Part shown: in pieces, positions 55,427-64,000 of the stretch
Layout of the letters: every line of letters begins with the position of its first letter
How positions within the stretch are numbered: the stretch's first letter is position 1
Notes under the pieces: generated by a model
What the model saw: only the letters and a program-made list of their open reading frames with translations
The model's database searches: none
Told to the model about the DNA's origin: nothing
Translations under genes and position numbers: made by a program
Assembly (NCBI GenBank): GCA_947503335.1
Contig: CANNCY010000001.1
Span: 682,001 to 746,000 of the forward strand
Source: an uncultured Pseudomonadales bacterium
GTDB taxonomy: Bacteria; Pseudomonadota; Gammaproteobacteria; Pseudomonadales; CANNCY01
Direction of reading: 5' to 3'
DNA length: 64,000 bases

Positions 55427-55922
55427 GATTTCCTCCTAGTACTAGGTCAAGCTCACCGACTAAGGAAGAATCCCGTTCGGTAAAGAGCTGAGATGAATTT
55501 AAAATGACTAAGAATGAATCAGTCATTTTTGTTACGCCATAGACGTAATCGTTATACATTTCACTACCGACAGCGGGAGCGGGTGCTATGGCCGAATGAT
55601 CGATAGATATAACTTCGTTCACCGCATCAGCAAGTGCTCCAAACAACTGATTGCTCTTATTTTGATTGAGCTCTAATATGATGATGCAGGTATCAGCTGA
55701 ATATTCGGTTACCTTGTGACGAAGTTTAAGTTTGAGATCAATTATCGGAACCACGTCGCCGCGTAGGTCAATGACACCGCACATATATTCAGGCGAATGC
55801 GGTAGAGGGGTGATCTTAGGTACTTCAATCACCTCACGTATATGGCTGATGTCAATACCGCAGAGCTCGCTTCCTTGCAAAAATGTAAGGTACTGGCTTT
55901 GCTCTGATTGGGAGTTCAGCAT
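55416..55922 (-). CDS. cheW: CheW adaptor, second copy of cluster B
   Basis: A 168-residue CheW-fold protein: QYLTFLQGSELCGIDISHI, then PHSPEYMCGVIDLRGDVVPI, IDLKLKLRHKVTEY and GALADAVNEVISID. It lies between the CHASE3 receptor (14 bases upstream) and the porin gene, which it overlaps. With the other CheW of the cluster it may tune array composition or serve this receptor only. Confidence 0.95.
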   Translation of the reverse strand: MLNSQSEQSQYLTFLQGSELCGIDISHIREVIEVPKITPLPHSPEYMCGVIDLRGDVVPIIDLKLKLRHKVTEYSADTCIIILELNQNKSNQLFGALADAVNEVISIDHSAIAPAPAVGSEMYNDYVYGVTKMTDSFLVILNSSQLFTERDSSLVGELDLVLGGNHEE

Positions 55923-55936
55923 CTAGTTTCTCATCG

Positions 55937-58060
55937 TTAGTAGTTGGTAAACTCGTCACCATCATCACCCAAATCAATATCTATGCCGGCATTAGGTTTT
56001 TGCGCTTTCGGGCTAGCTGATGCAGGATTATGGGGAACTGTGGCAGTACGATGTGTTTTTGCTGCTTGTTTTTGCGCTATATTCGATAGACTAAAGAAAC
56101 TAACAGAGTTTTTGGCATTGGCGGCTTGTCCGAGTAGGTCTTGTGAGGTAGAGGCAACTTCTTCAGACACGACCGCGCCTTGTTGAACCACTTGGTCTAG
56201 TTGTTGTATTGCCATGTTTATCTGACCGGCGCCAATATCTTGCTCTTGCGATGCAACACTAATTTCTTGAACTAGCTCTGCGGTCTTGTCAATGTCGGGC
56301 ACAATAGATTCTAGTAGTGAGCCAGCGCGTTCGGCCACTTCCATTGACGTTTTAGATAGTTGGCTAATCTCACCTGCGGCTGTTTTACTTTCTTGCGCAA
56401 GCTGTCGTACCTCGCTGGCAACTACGGCAAAACCTTTACCGTGTTCGCCTGCTCGTGCTGCTTCGATCGCCGCATTAAGCGCGAGCAAATTGGTTTGCCT
56501 AGCAATCTCCTCTATTACTGAAATCGTGTTTGCAATTTCTTTCATTGCCGTTACTGCGTCTTTAACGGCTTGGCCGCCTTCACCAGCGTCTTTCGCTACT
56601 TGCTGTGCGATCTTTTCGGTCTGCTTTGCATTGTCTGCACTTTGCTTGATATTGGCGGCCATTTCTTCGATTGATGCAGAAACTTCTTCAAGCGACGCGG
56701 CTTGTTCGGTGGCGTTATTTGATAGTACTTGTGAGGTGTCGCTCAGAGTCATGGCACCAGAATTAACAACACCTGATGATGACTGTATGTCGTTTACAAC
56801 AGACGTTAACTGGTCACTCATTCGCTTCATTGACGCAAAGAGACTACTCGTATCACCCGGCTTAGTTTGCAGGTTTTCAGTTAAATCGCCTTCTGCAATA
56901 TTTCTTGCGATCTTGTTGAGATCAGAGGGTTCACCACCAAGAAGCCCCATAATATTTCTTACTAAGAAGAATACGATGGCTATACCAATAATCACCGCCA
57001 GAAGTGTGCCAAAGATTGAGAGCGAGATTACAAAGCCAGAGGTAGTTTCAAGGCTAGAGGCCCGTGAATCCATTAGCGCCATTTCGCGATCTTTAAAGGT
57101 TTTCATCTGCGACCTAAATTTGTCGAAATAAACTTTACCCTTTGCTTCGCCTACCTGATCTGCCATGTCATCCATCGTCTTAGAGTCACCAATATCGCGT
57201 CTTAGTGCGATCTGTTGGTCAACTACCAAGGTGCGCCAGTCTGTTATCGTTTTGTTTATTTCGCGTAGTAACGACACTTGAGCAGGGTTGTCATTAACAG
57301 TATTAGATAGTTGATCTACTAGCGTATAGAATCGCTCTTGCCCAGAATTATAGGGCTCAAGAAATTCATCTTTACCGGCTAAAAGATAGCCTCGCATCCC
57401 AGTTTCCATGTCTACGGCAGACGCTAATATCTCGTTCGCAGTTGAAATCACGTTGTAGGTGTGCACGACCCAGCGGTTCAATTCTCTTAATTCGTCGATA
57501 GATGTGCTTTTTTCTGCTTCCTCTTCACGTTTGGCTAACAGTACCTTCTCTCTGTCAATGAATTGTTTTATTTGGCTTCTAAAGCGATCAAAGTAGGTCT
57601 TGCCACGTTTTTCTTGAACAAGTAACGCCATGTCATTCATAGATTTGGCATCACCTATTTCTCGACGTAATGCGATGATTGGCTCGGTTACATTTTGTTG
57701 CCAGTTTGCAATGGTTGTCTTTGTTTCACTAAGCAGCGTTACTTGCGCGGGGTTGTCATCTACCGTGCTAGCTAGCTCTTCAATATACTTGTCAAATCGC
57801 GCCTTTCCCCCTTTATAAGGTTCAAGAAATTCTTCTTTGCCTGCTAACAGGTAGCCCCGCATACCTGTTTCCATATCAACAGCAGCGGCTTCTATTTGCG
57901 AAGCTTTATCGAGAACCCGATAGGTGTGATCAACCCAACCGAATGTTGCAAGTAGCGAATTAACACTAAGGTAGACGGCGATGGCGATAATCACCATGAG
58001 CGTCAATACCACGCTATATCCCGAGAGTAGTTTGGCTCGAAAGCTAAGATTGTTGAACAT
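55937..58060 (-). CDS. Methyl-accepting chemotaxis protein with two CHASE3 domains
   Basis: A 707-residue membrane receptor. The first helix (about 9-33) is followed by a periplasmic region of about 300 residues made of two CHASE3-type helical repeats that share [21 protein letters not shown], and the pair IALRREIGD / IALRRDIGD. The second helix (about 340-365), a HAMP domain and the signalling domain follow, with the hairpin tip [21 protein letters not shown]. The tail (EFTNY) lacks a CheR-docking xWxxF motif. GGAGGA precedes the ATG. The ligand is unknown. Confidence 0.95.
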   Translation of the reverse strand: MFNNLSFRAKLLSGYSVVLTLMVIIAIAVYLSVNSLLATFGWVDHTYRVLDKASQIEAAAVDMETGMRGYLLAGKEEFLEPYKGGKARFDKYIEELASTVDDNPAQVTLLSETKTTIANWQQNVTEPIIALRREIGDAKSMNDMALLVQEKRGKTYFDRFRSQIKQFIDREKVLLAKREEEAEKSTSIDELRELNRWVVHTYNVISTANEILASAVDMETGMRGYLLAGKDEFLEPYNSGQERFYTLVDQLSNTVNDNPAQVSLLREINKTITDWRTLVVDQQIALRRDIGDSKTMDDMADQVGEAKGKVYFDKFRSQMKTFKDREMALMDSRASSLETTSGFVISLSIFGTLLAVIIGIAIVFFLVRNIMGLLGGEPSDLNKIARNIAEGDLTENLQTKPGDTSSLFASMKRMSDQLTSVVNDIQSSSGVVNSGAMTLSDTSQVLSNNATEQAASLEEVSASIEEMAANIKQSADNAKQTEKIAQQVAKDAGEGGQAVKDAVTAMKEIANTISVIEEIARQTNLLALNAAIEAARAGEHGKGFAVVASEVRQLAQESKTAAGEISQLSKTSMEVAERAGSLLESIVPDIDKTAELVQEISVASQEQDIGAGQINMAIQQLDQVVQQGAVVSEEVASTSQDLLGQAANAKNSVSFFSLSNIAQKQAAKTHRTATVPHNPASASPKAQKPNAGIDIDLGDDGDEFTNY

Positions 58061-58105
58061 GGATTCCTCCAGTTTTATAGCATGTAACTGCTTATGTTTG
58101 GTGCA

Positions 58106-58588
58106 TTACGTAATCTCTAAAGAAATCGGCTCAGTATTGGCGCCGACTAACAATTCATTGATAGACAGTGTTGTGCCCAGATTGAGTAGCGTGCAAAACT
58201 CGTCATCAATCTGTGTAATACCTTCAATAAATCGGGAGTCCACGACGTTACCCATTTCGGGGGCAAATTCGATTAACTCTTGATTTAGCTCGACCACATC
58301 GTGTACTGAGTCGACTATAAGCCCAACGAGATATTGTTCTGAGTCGTAGGCGACGTCTACGATTAGAATGCATGAGTCGATGGTTGGGGGGCTAAGGGCA
58401 ATATCAAACTTAATACGTAAATCAATAACCGGCAAAATTTGACCGCGAATATTGATGACGCCTTTCATGAAGTCAGGTGTGCCAGGAAGTATGGTTATTT
58501 CTTTTTGACCCATAACTTCTTGAATCGATGTAAGGTTGATACCAAACACAAATTTGTCTAACTGAAAGCTAAGGTATTGATTGCTCAT
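58106..58588 (-). CDS. cheW: CheW adaptor, first copy of cluster B
   Basis: A 160-residue CheW: NQYLSFQLDKFVFGINLTSI, PDFMKGVINIRGQILPVIDL, and GLIVDSVHDVVELNQE. It overlaps the cheA stop by four bases (ATGA), so the kinase and this adaptor are co-translated. It is followed by the double-CHASE3 receptor. Confidence 0.96.
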   Translation of the reverse strand: MSNQYLSFQLDKFVFGINLTSIQEVMGQKEITILPGTPDFMKGVINIRGQILPVIDLRIKFDIALSPPTIDSCILIVDVAYDSEQYLVGLIVDSVHDVVELNQELIEFAPEMGNVVDSRFIEGITQIDDEFCTLLNLGTTLSINELLVGANTEPISLEIT

Positions 58589-60693
58589 TCGCCTAGCTCC
58601 TCGGCAACATCTATTTCGCCTTTGCCCACATTGAAAAGTGAAATCAGTTGCGGCACATCTAAGATGAGCGCGACTGAGCCGTCGCCTAAGATCGTAGCGC
58701 CACTAACACCTTCAATCGTTTTATAAACGTTGCCTAAACTCTTTATCACTATCTGCTGCTGACCAACCACGTCGTTAACGATTAATCCATATTGTTGATC
58801 GTCTATTGAAACAATAATTATTTGTACTTCTTCGCTTAGGTCGGGTTGGTTACCTACCCAGTTCTGTAGGGGAATACAAGGAATGAGGCTATCGCGTACT
58901 CTTATCATTTGCCCTCCTTTAGATGATGAAAGTGACTCTTTCTTCGTCTCAACACATTCAACGATCATTGCAAGGGGAATTACGAGAGATTCTGAGCCCA
59001 CTTTGACTAGTAGGCCATCAATAATAGCGAGAGTTAGAGGCAGCTGTAACGTAAAGGTTGTGCCCACGCCGAGCTCGCTTGATAGTAAAATACTACCGCG
59101 AAGGGCTTCGATACTTCGTTTTACCACATCCATACCAACGCCTCTTCCAGAAATATTCGTAATCTCTTTGGCAGTTGAAAAGCCTGGTTCGAAAATATAC
59201 TGAAGAACTTCTTCGTCTGAAGGGCGATTGTTTGCATCGGTGATCTTATTTTCTACCGCTTTTGCCCACACCACATCAGGGTCAATGCCTTTGCCATCGT
59301 CGTTAATTTCAATCAGCACGTGTCCTTGGGCATGCTTGGCGGCTAGACGAATAGTTCCTTTCTCAGGCTTATTTGCTTCAGCTCGATCTTCTGGTAGCTC
59401 AATACCATGATCTAAACTATTGCGTATTAAATGCACTAAAGGGTCGTTTAGCTGGTCAATGACTGTTTTATCTAATTCAGTATCTGCACCTTCAGTAACC
59501 AGCTCGATTTGCTTATTTTGTTCTGCAGACAGATCTCGTACCAACCGCTTGAATTTACTAAACGTGGTTCCAATGGTAAGCATGCGAATGCCTAACACAT
59601 TGTCACGAATTCCTGTAACCAGGCTGTCTAGTTTTTCTACAATCGCGTTTAGCTTAGAGTTAGTGCTCTCAGCGGTGACGTCATGAAGGCTTGCTAGTGT
59701 TATTACTAGTTCACCTACAAGATCCATCTGAGCATCGATACGAGACGATGATACCCTGATGTTGTCGCTGGCAGACTTCTGTTTTCTTTCAGTTTGAGTC
59801 TTGCGTACACGTTCTTGTTCAACAATAGCTGCGTCAATTGAGGCCTGTGGCAAAAGGCCGCTCTGTGCAATTAACTCGCCCGCTAAGGGTTTCCCTGCGA
59901 AAATCGCTTCTACTTCTTCTTTAGACAGATCGCCACGATCAACGAGAATCTCACCAATGCGCTTGTAATCCTCATCATATTCGCTATCGCCGTCTATCAA
60001 CGAAATGTGAAGGTCTGATTCATTCTTGACGAATTCAAAGTTCTCAATGATGGCCGACTCTAACTCGGTCGTCTCAATGATAATGTCCCAGCTTAGATAG
60101 CAGGTAGCGGGGTCGATCTCATCTAACGGCGGGATACTCTCGGTGTATCCTATGAAACTACAGTCACCCAACATCGCCAACGACTTTAGTAAGCTCAAAG
60201 GGTTGGCACCGTACATAAATATGTCTTCGTGGGGCACAAAGTTAATTCTATAGAATCGAGCGGCGCGATCGTCTTCTTCGACTTCTTCTGTAAGTGATTC
60301 AGGTAAAGCGTTTAAATCTTCGGGAGCATGGGTTAGCAGTCGTTCAAGCAACTTGTTGTTGGCGTCTCGAAGTGTCGGGGATATGTGGTCATCGTTGTCG
60401 ATAATCTCTGACATTAGCTTGTGTGACTGTAACCCGATTTCGACTAGGTCGCCGGTTACCGCAACTTGGCCCTTACGTACTAGATCGAACATGGTTTCAA
60501 ATTCATGCACAAAATCGGCTAGATTGTTAAAGCCGCACATACTCCCTGAGCCTTTAATCGTGTGAACAGCCCTAAAAATCCGGCCAACGATGTCTTTGTT
60601 CTGGCGATCATCGTCTAATTCGAGAAATGCCTCTTCTAAGTCTTCGAGCAGGTCTTGTGCTTCGTCTAGGAATACTTCCCGAAGATTGTTCAT
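58585..60693 (-). CDS. cheA: Chemotaxis histidine kinase CheA
   Basis: A 702-residue kinase. The Hpt domain has phospho-acceptor His44 (RAVHTIKGSGSMCGF). A P2-like segment (about 145-235) and a short helical repeat with LGEILVDRG/AGELIAQSG-like elements (about 250-310) come before the dimerisation helices. The ATP site shows the N-box LIRNSLDHGIELPE, G1 NDDGKGIDP and G2 GRGVGMDVVK, and a CheW-like domain closes the protein. This is the only CheA in the window; the response regulator CheY is not encoded nearby. The ATG follows the STAS stop with no spacer. Confidence 0.97.
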   Translation of the reverse strand: MNNLREVFLDEAQDLLEDLEEAFLELDDDRQNKDIVGRIFRAVHTIKGSGSMCGFNNLADFVHEFETMFDLVRKGQVAVTGDLVEIGLQSHKLMSEIIDNDDHISPTLRDANNKLLERLLTHAPEDLNALPESLTEEVEEDDRAARFYRINFVPHEDIFMYGANPLSLLKSLAMLGDCSFIGYTESIPPLDEIDPATCYLSWDIIIETTELESAIIENFEFVKNESDLHISLIDGDSEYDEDYKRIGEILVDRGDLSKEEVEAIFAGKPLAGELIAQSGLLPQASIDAAIVEQERVRKTQTERKQKSASDNIRVSSSRIDAQMDLVGELVITLASLHDVTAESTNSKLNAIVEKLDSLVTGIRDNVLGIRMLTIGTTFSKFKRLVRDLSAEQNKQIELVTEGADTELDKTVIDQLNDPLVHLIRNSLDHGIELPEDRAEANKPEKGTIRLAAKHAQGHVLIEINDDGKGIDPDVVWAKAVENKITDANNRPSDEEVLQYIFEPGFSTAKEITNISGRGVGMDVVKRSIEALRGSILLSSELGVGTTFTLQLPLTLAIIDGLLVKVGSESLVIPLAMIVECVETKKESLSSSKGGQMIRVRDSLIPCIPLQNWVGNQPDLSEEVQIIIVSIDDQQYGLIVNDVVGQQQIVIKSLGNVYKTIEGVSGATILGDGSVALILDVPQLISLFNVGKGEIDVAEELGE

Positions 60694-61026
60694 CTAAAGG
60701 CTCGCTTGCTCGCTGGTGCTAAGCGTTTTATGGATGCCAACCATTTGAAGTACTTCAGATACTGAGGCTGATATTGGTTCTATGGATAGTTTCTTTTGAG
60801 TAATGTCAGCGTAGTTTCTCGCGGCGACAAGTATTTGAATGACTGCAGTATCAATAAGTTCGACACTGCTCATGTCAATCTGAACTGATGGTACGGAGTT
60901 TAGCTGCTCAAGAAGCAATTCTTTTAGTGCGACAGCCGTATGCACCCGAATCTCGCCAACCATTCGTACGGTGGCTAATTCTGTATCAGTATCAACTATA
61001 AAGTTGGGGTGGTTGTCGTTTGGCAC
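60694..61026 (-). CDS. STAS-domain protein of chemosensory cluster B
   Basis: A 110-residue single-domain STAS protein, similar to anti-sigma factor antagonists: ATVRMVGEIRVHTAVALKE, then VQIDMSSVELIDTAVIQILV, where the usual phospho-Ser position is Thr (IDTA). The same D-T-A form is common in STAS proteins beside cheA genes. The start is GTG 61026. It is the first gene of cluster B, directly ahead of cheA. Partner and phosphorylation are not known. Confidence 0.9.
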   Translation of the reverse strand: MPNDNHPNFIVDTDTELATVRMVGEIRVHTAVALKELLLEQLNSVPSVQIDMSSVELIDTAVIQILVAARNYADITQKKLSIEPISASVSEVLQMVGIHKTLSTSEQASL

Positions 61027-61138
61027 ATCCGTGTACCTAATTTAATACGCAGTGGATTGAATCATAGACCAATTTATCGATTCGTCAGGCGTTGATGCCG
61101 TTTTGGTAAATTCTCATCTGACGCAGTACAAATCCCGA

Positions 61139-61153
61139 TGTTACACTGTAACA
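61139..61153 (+). promoter_or_regulatory. Zur-box-like palindrome before the COG0523 gene
   Basis: TGTTACACTGTAACA is a perfect inverted repeat around a central C (outer pair extends to ATGTTAC-ACT-GTAACAT, 61138-61154). The TGTTA/TAACA half-sites and 15-base length match the zinc-repressor Zur consensus (TGTTA-N5-TAACA). It lies 40 bases before ATG 61193. Zinc-responsive control is the inference; the gene downstream belongs to a family often under Zur. Confidence 0.65.
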
Positions 61154-61192
61154 TTGAGTAAGGGAACTGGGTTGTCTAAGGCTGTAATTCGA

Positions 61193-62386
61193 ATGAACAA
61201 ACTACCTGTAACAGTGTTGTCAGGCTTTCTGGGCGCAGGAAAAACGACACTACTAAGTCATATATTGCATAACAGAGATAACTTGAAGGTTGCGGTTATC
61301 GTCAATGATATGAGTGAGATAAACATTGATGCATCGCAGGTTAACAGTGATATATCACTTAGCCACCAAGAAGAGAAATTAGTCGAAATGAGCAACGGTT
61401 GTATCTGTTGCACCCTACGCGAAGATCTATTAATCGAGATCGCGCGTTTAGCTAATGAAGGGCGTTTCGACTATCTAGTGATTGAGTCAACCGGCATCTC
61501 AGAACCACTTCCGGTCGCAGAGACATTTACTTTTGCCGACGAGAATGGTGTGTCACTTGGGGATATTGCCCAGCTAGACACAATGGTAACCGTTGTAGAC
61601 GCCGTCAATTTTTTGAAAGACTATGATGAAGCTAAGTATCTTCAGGAGACAGGCGAGTCGTTGGGCGAAGAAGATGAACGCAGTGTGGCTGATTTGTTGG
61701 TCGATCAGGTGGAGTTTGCCGACATTATTTTGATCAGTAAAACAGATCTGGTTGAAAAACCTGAACTAGAGCGCTTGCAGGCAATCATCAAAACCCTGAA
61801 TACACAGGCCGAAATAGTGTCTATGGTCAAAGGCAATGTGCCTTTGAGTAAGGTGTTAAATACAGGATTGTTCGATTTTGAAAAAGCTCAGCAAGCACCC
61901 GGATGGCTGCAAGAAATGCGCGGTGAGCACGTACCTGAAACCGAGGAATACGGTATTAGCAGCTTTACGTATCAAGCGAGAAGGCCTTTTAACCCTCAGC
62001 AGTTCTTTGACTTTCTTCATGACACCGAGAAACATGGCAAGCTGATTCGCTCTAAAGGCTACTTTTGGTTAGCATCGCGGCCGCAGTTTGCAGGGCAGTG
62101 GAGCCAAGCGGGGGGCATTGCTCATTATGGCTTTGGCGGCATGTTTTGGAAGGCAATCCCAGAAAATGAATGGCCTACCGACGAAGAAACATTGGCCTCG
62201 ATTAAGGCTAGCTGGGTGGAGCCTTTTGGAGATATGCGCCAAGAGTTGGTATTCATCGGGCAAAATTTAGATCAACAAGCGATGATCAAGGCGCTTGATG
62301 CGTGCCTCTTGAGCGAGCACGAAATGGCGCTTGGGCGAGAGTATTGGGAGTCGTTAGCTGACCCGTTTCCTGAGTGGGTTGATTAG
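61193..62386 (+). CDS. COG0523 family GTPase, zinc metallochaperone type
   Basis: A 397-residue G3E GTPase (CobW/ZigA family). Walker [15 protein letters not shown] is at about 9-22, the metal-binding CxCC (Cys70, Cys72, Cys73) in [24 protein letters not shown] at switch II, and SKTDLVE as the guanine-binding motif. The C-terminal CobW_C domain ends in [12 protein letters not shown], as in the ZigA/YciC group. I prefer ATG 61193 because the frame upstream (from 61103) would translate the palindrome at 61139-61153; TTG 61172 is also possible. Under zinc starvation such proteins deliver zinc to client enzymes. Confidence 0.9.
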   Translation: MNKLPVTVLSGFLGAGKTTLLSHILHNRDNLKVAVIVNDMSEINIDASQVNSDISLSHQEEKLVEMSNGCICCTLREDLLIEIARLANEGRFDYLVIESTGISEPLPVAETFTFADENGVSLGDIAQLDTMVTVVDAVNFLKDYDEAKYLQETGESLGEEDERSVADLLVDQVEFADIILISKTDLVEKPELERLQAIIKTLNTQAEIVSMVKGNVPLSKVLNTGLFDFEKAQQAPGWLQEMRGEHVPETEEYGISSFTYQARRPFNPQQFFDFLHDTEKHGKLIRSKGYFWLASRPQFAGQWSQAGGIAHYGFGGMFWKAIPENEWPTDEETLASIKASWVEPFGDMRQELVFIGQNLDQQAMIKALDACLLSEHEMALGREYWESLADPFPEWVD

Positions 62387-62412
62387 CTTAATATGACGAG
62401 CGTAGCCAGGTA

Positions 62413-63156
62413 TTAAAAGTCAATATAGTTGAGTCGTCTATTGGGGTCCTGTAGATCGAACTCGACTAGCATACCTTCTATGCTATTGATTTCAATAAAC
62501 CATCCAGTAGCACCCCAATCGCCAAGCACAACACGCTTAAACCCGTCGTATTGATGCACTGCAGGCTTGTGGGTATGGCCATGAATCATAAGATCGACAC
62601 CAGCTTCTTGAACAGCCTCAATAATGGCATCGGCGTTTACGTCCATAATTTCGGCCGTTTTCATTTGGTTCGACTGCATGCTTTCGCTACGAATACTTGA
62701 GGCGAGTTTTAATCGCTCGCTCACAGGCAGCGCTAACACTTGGGCCTGCCATTCGGGCGTGCGGCTCATCGCCCTAAATTCCATGTGGGCATGGTCGTCT
62801 GTGCAATAGGCATCGCCATGAGCGAACAAAACTCGCCCACGAGGCGTATCTAGCACGATCGGGTCAGGTAGTAGGGTGGCATTGCAACGCTTTGCTAGGG
62901 CTTCGCCCATTAGAAAATCACGGTTGCCAGGCATTAAAAACAGCTCGCAGCCGTGATGGGCCACAGAGGCAAGCAGCTGTTCTAATTGGGTGAGCGGCGC
63001 GAGCCCATGATCGTCACCGATCCAGGCGTCAAATAGGTCACCCAAGATGTAAAGCTGATCGACGTCGTCGGTGAGAGCAATCAGCTTTGACAGGCCTTCA
63101 ACCAGCGTAGGTGTATCTGCGCTAAGATGAAGGTCTGAGATGAACCACTGGCGCAT
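62413..63156 (-). CDS. lpxH: UDP-2,3-diacylglucosamine diphosphatase
   Basis: Lipid A synthesis: removes UMP from UDP-2,3-diacylglucosamine at the inner membrane. The 247-residue calcineurin-like phosphoesterase shows every metal motif: ISDLHLSADTP, GDLFDAWIGDD, MPGNRDFLMG, AHGDAYCTDD and HGHTHKPAVH. The start overlaps the ppiB stop (TAATG), the usual ppiB-lpxH pairing of gammaproteobacteria. Confidence 0.97.
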   Translation of the reverse strand: MRQWFISDLHLSADTPTLVEGLSKLIALTDDVDQLYILGDLFDAWIGDDHGLAPLTQLEQLLASVAHHGCELFLMPGNRDFLMGEALAKRCNATLLPDPIVLDTPRGRVLFAHGDAYCTDDHAHMEFRAMSRTPEWQAQVLALPVSERLKLASSIRSESMQSNQMKTAEIMDVNADAIIEAVQEAGVDLMIHGHTHKPAVHQYDGFKRVVLGDWGATGWFIEINSIEGMLVEFDLQDPNRRLNYIDF

Positions 63157-63650
63157 TAGTCGCTGATGGTTACGTTTTTGATAATCACAGAGTCGCGAGG
63201 CACGTCTTGGTGGCCTGCAAAGTTACCCGTGCTGACACCTTTGATTTTATCAACCACGTCTGTGCCGTCTGTGACAACACCAAATACAGCGTAGCCCCAA
63301 CCCTGTGAGGTTTCGCTAGTGTGATTTAAGAAGTTGTTGTCGGCAACGTTGATGAAGAACTGGGCAGTAGCAGAGTGTGGATCCATGGTGCGAGCCATTG
63401 CTACAGTGTACTTGTTGTTCTTTAGACCGTTATTCGCTTCGTTCTTAATAGTCGCATTAGTCTTCTTTTGATCCATATCTGGGGTGAAACCACCGCCCTG
63501 AATCATGAATCCGTCGATTACACGATGGAAGATAGTGTTATCGTAAAAACCCTCTTTACAGTACTGAATAAAGTTGGCTGCAGACACCGGTGCGTTCTCG
63601 GTATCCAGGTTTAGGGTGATATCACCGTAGTTGGTATGCAAAATAACCAT
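63156..63650 (-). CDS. ppiB: Cyclophilin-type peptidyl-prolyl cis-trans isomerase B
   Basis: A 164-residue cytoplasmic prolyl isomerase without signal peptide. The active-site strand [19 protein letters not shown] is intact, with the Arg and Phe/Met residues of the family and [15 protein letters not shown]. It is divergent from glnS and coupled to lpxH downstream, as in Pseudomonas. Confidence 0.97.
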   Translation of the reverse strand: MVILHTNYGDITLNLDTENAPVSAANFIQYCKEGFYDNTIFHRVIDGFMIQGGGFTPDMDQKKTNATIKNEANNGLKNNKYTVAMARTMDPHSATAQFFINVADNNFLNHTSETSQGWGYAVFGVVTDGTDVVDKIKGVSTGNFAGHQDVPRDSVIIKNVTISD

Positions 63651-63668
63651 CTAGAGAAAATACTCCGC

Positions 63669-63697
63669 TTTAGAGTGAACTGATTGAGCGCTATAAT
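63669..63697 (+). promoter_or_regulatory. Probable sigma-70 promoter of glnS
   Basis: TATAAT at 63692-63697 is a perfect -10 box, with TTTAGA (63669-63674) as -35 at the ideal 17-base spacing. It lies about 60 bases before the glnS ATG in the gap between divergent genes. Confidence 0.65.
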
Positions 63698-63756
63698 ACG
63701 GGTTTTTCTCGCTGGCGTAAAAGCGCCTTTTAAGATTTACGAGCTTAGAGTCATAC

Positions 63757-64000
63757 ATGAGCAAACCCGATACTGTTGCCCCATCGCATTTTCTACGAAC
63801 AATCGTTCGTGACGACCTTGAAAGCGGTAAGTACGCAAAGATTGCGACCCGTTTTCCGCCAGAACCAAATGGCTACCTACACGTTGGTCACGCAAAGTCG
63901 ATCTGTCTTAACTTTGGTCTTGCCGATGAATTTGGTGGTACCTGCAACCTTCGCTTTGATGACACCAATCCAGAGAAAGAGAGTGAAGAGTACGTTCGCT
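63757..64000 (+). CDS. glnS: Glutaminyl-tRNA synthetase, 3'-truncated by window edge
   Basis: The ATG at 63757 opens a frame that runs to the window end (81 codons). The translation contains [18 protein letters not shown], then [20 protein letters not shown] with the class I HIGH-type signature (HVGH), and [11 protein letters not shown], all typical of GlnS (GltX differs in these blocks). Charges tRNA-Gln with glutamine. Divergent from ppiB. Confidence 0.96.
   Translation, partial: MSKPDTVAPSHFLRTIVRDDLESGKYAKIATRFPPEPNGYLHVGHAKSICLNFGLADEFGGTCNLRFDDTNPEKESEEYVR

Noticed and set aside
56286-57131. Open frame of 281 codons opposite the CHASE3 receptor
   Set aside because: Ser/Ala-rich shadow of the receptor's signalling domain; no start signals and no family resemblance.
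61103-61192. Longer N-terminus of the COG0523 GTPase
   Set aside because: It would translate through the 17-base palindrome, and the family starts a few residues before the Walker A motif.
1-64000. CRISPR arrays, tRNA or rRNA genes, insertion sequences, prophage or integron sites
   Set aside because: No regularly spaced repeats, cloverleaf-like sequences, transposase, integrase or attachment-site repeats were seen when reading the window.

Overview
The window is chromosomal DNA of moderate GC from a gammaproteobacterium, probably marine or aquatic. The evidence is the left-hand gene order (leuB, asd, fimV, truA, trpF, accD, folC, a SPOR gene, cvpA, purF, metZ), which is the order known from Pseudomonas and its relatives, with trpB-trpA added between trpF and accD. 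The glnS/ppiB/lpxH group at the right edge, acnB, selO, miaE, porin and lpxH also fit a Gram-negative gammaproteobacterium. The species cannot be named from sequence alone. Both edges cut genes: leuB lacks its 5' part and glnS lacks its 3' part. I see no rRNA, tRNA, CRISPR array, insertion sequence or prophage, and no gene-free stretch longer than 300 bases.

Layout. 1-14.7 kb (+): biosynthesis and pilus-pole genes (leuB, asd, fimV, truA, trpFBA, accD, folC, SPOR, cvpA, purF, metZ). 14.7-18.4 kb (+): MoxR ATPase, DUF58 and TgpA-like transglutaminase. 18.5-22.6 kb (+): secreted S9 peptidase, sstT, DTW-domain protein. 22.6-25.4 kb (-): M1 metallopeptidase with a coupled DUF6702 protein. 25.5-31.0 kb (-): chemosensory cluster A in transcription order cheW, soluble triple-PAS receptor, cheR, cheD, cheB. 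31.2-33.9 kb (+): metzincin-type metalloprotease. 33.9-34.8 kb (+): glutathionyl-hydroquinone-reductase-like protein. 34.9-40.0 kb (+): FadR-type regulator with twin operators, then an RND efflux adaptor and pump. 40-45.7 kb: IMPACT-family protein, alpha/beta hydrolase, LysE exporter, NatAB-like ABC exporter, patatin-like phospholipase. 45.7-52.4 kb: acnB, M28 lipoprotein peptidase, selO, miaE. 52.4-61.0 kb (-): chemosensory cluster B in transcription order STAS, cheA, cheW, double-CHASE3 receptor, cheW, porin, cheR, cheB. 61.1-64 kb: Zur-box-preceded COG0523 GTPase, lpxH, ppiB, glnS.

How they work together. The two chemosensory clusters complement each other. A has adaptation enzymes including CheD and a soluble receptor with a CheR-docking tail, but no kinase. 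B has the kinase and a membrane receptor, but no CheD. Neither has a cheY here. The oddest element is an outer-membrane porin gene embedded between cheW and cheR of cluster B, overlapping cheW and two bases from cheR. Four large secreted or lipoprotein peptidases (S9, M1, metzincin, M28) suggest a protein-degrading lifestyle. Two regulatory sites are visible as sequence: tandem TGGTCTGACCA operators before the FadR-type gene, and a TGTTACACTGTAACA palindrome before the COG0523 gene.
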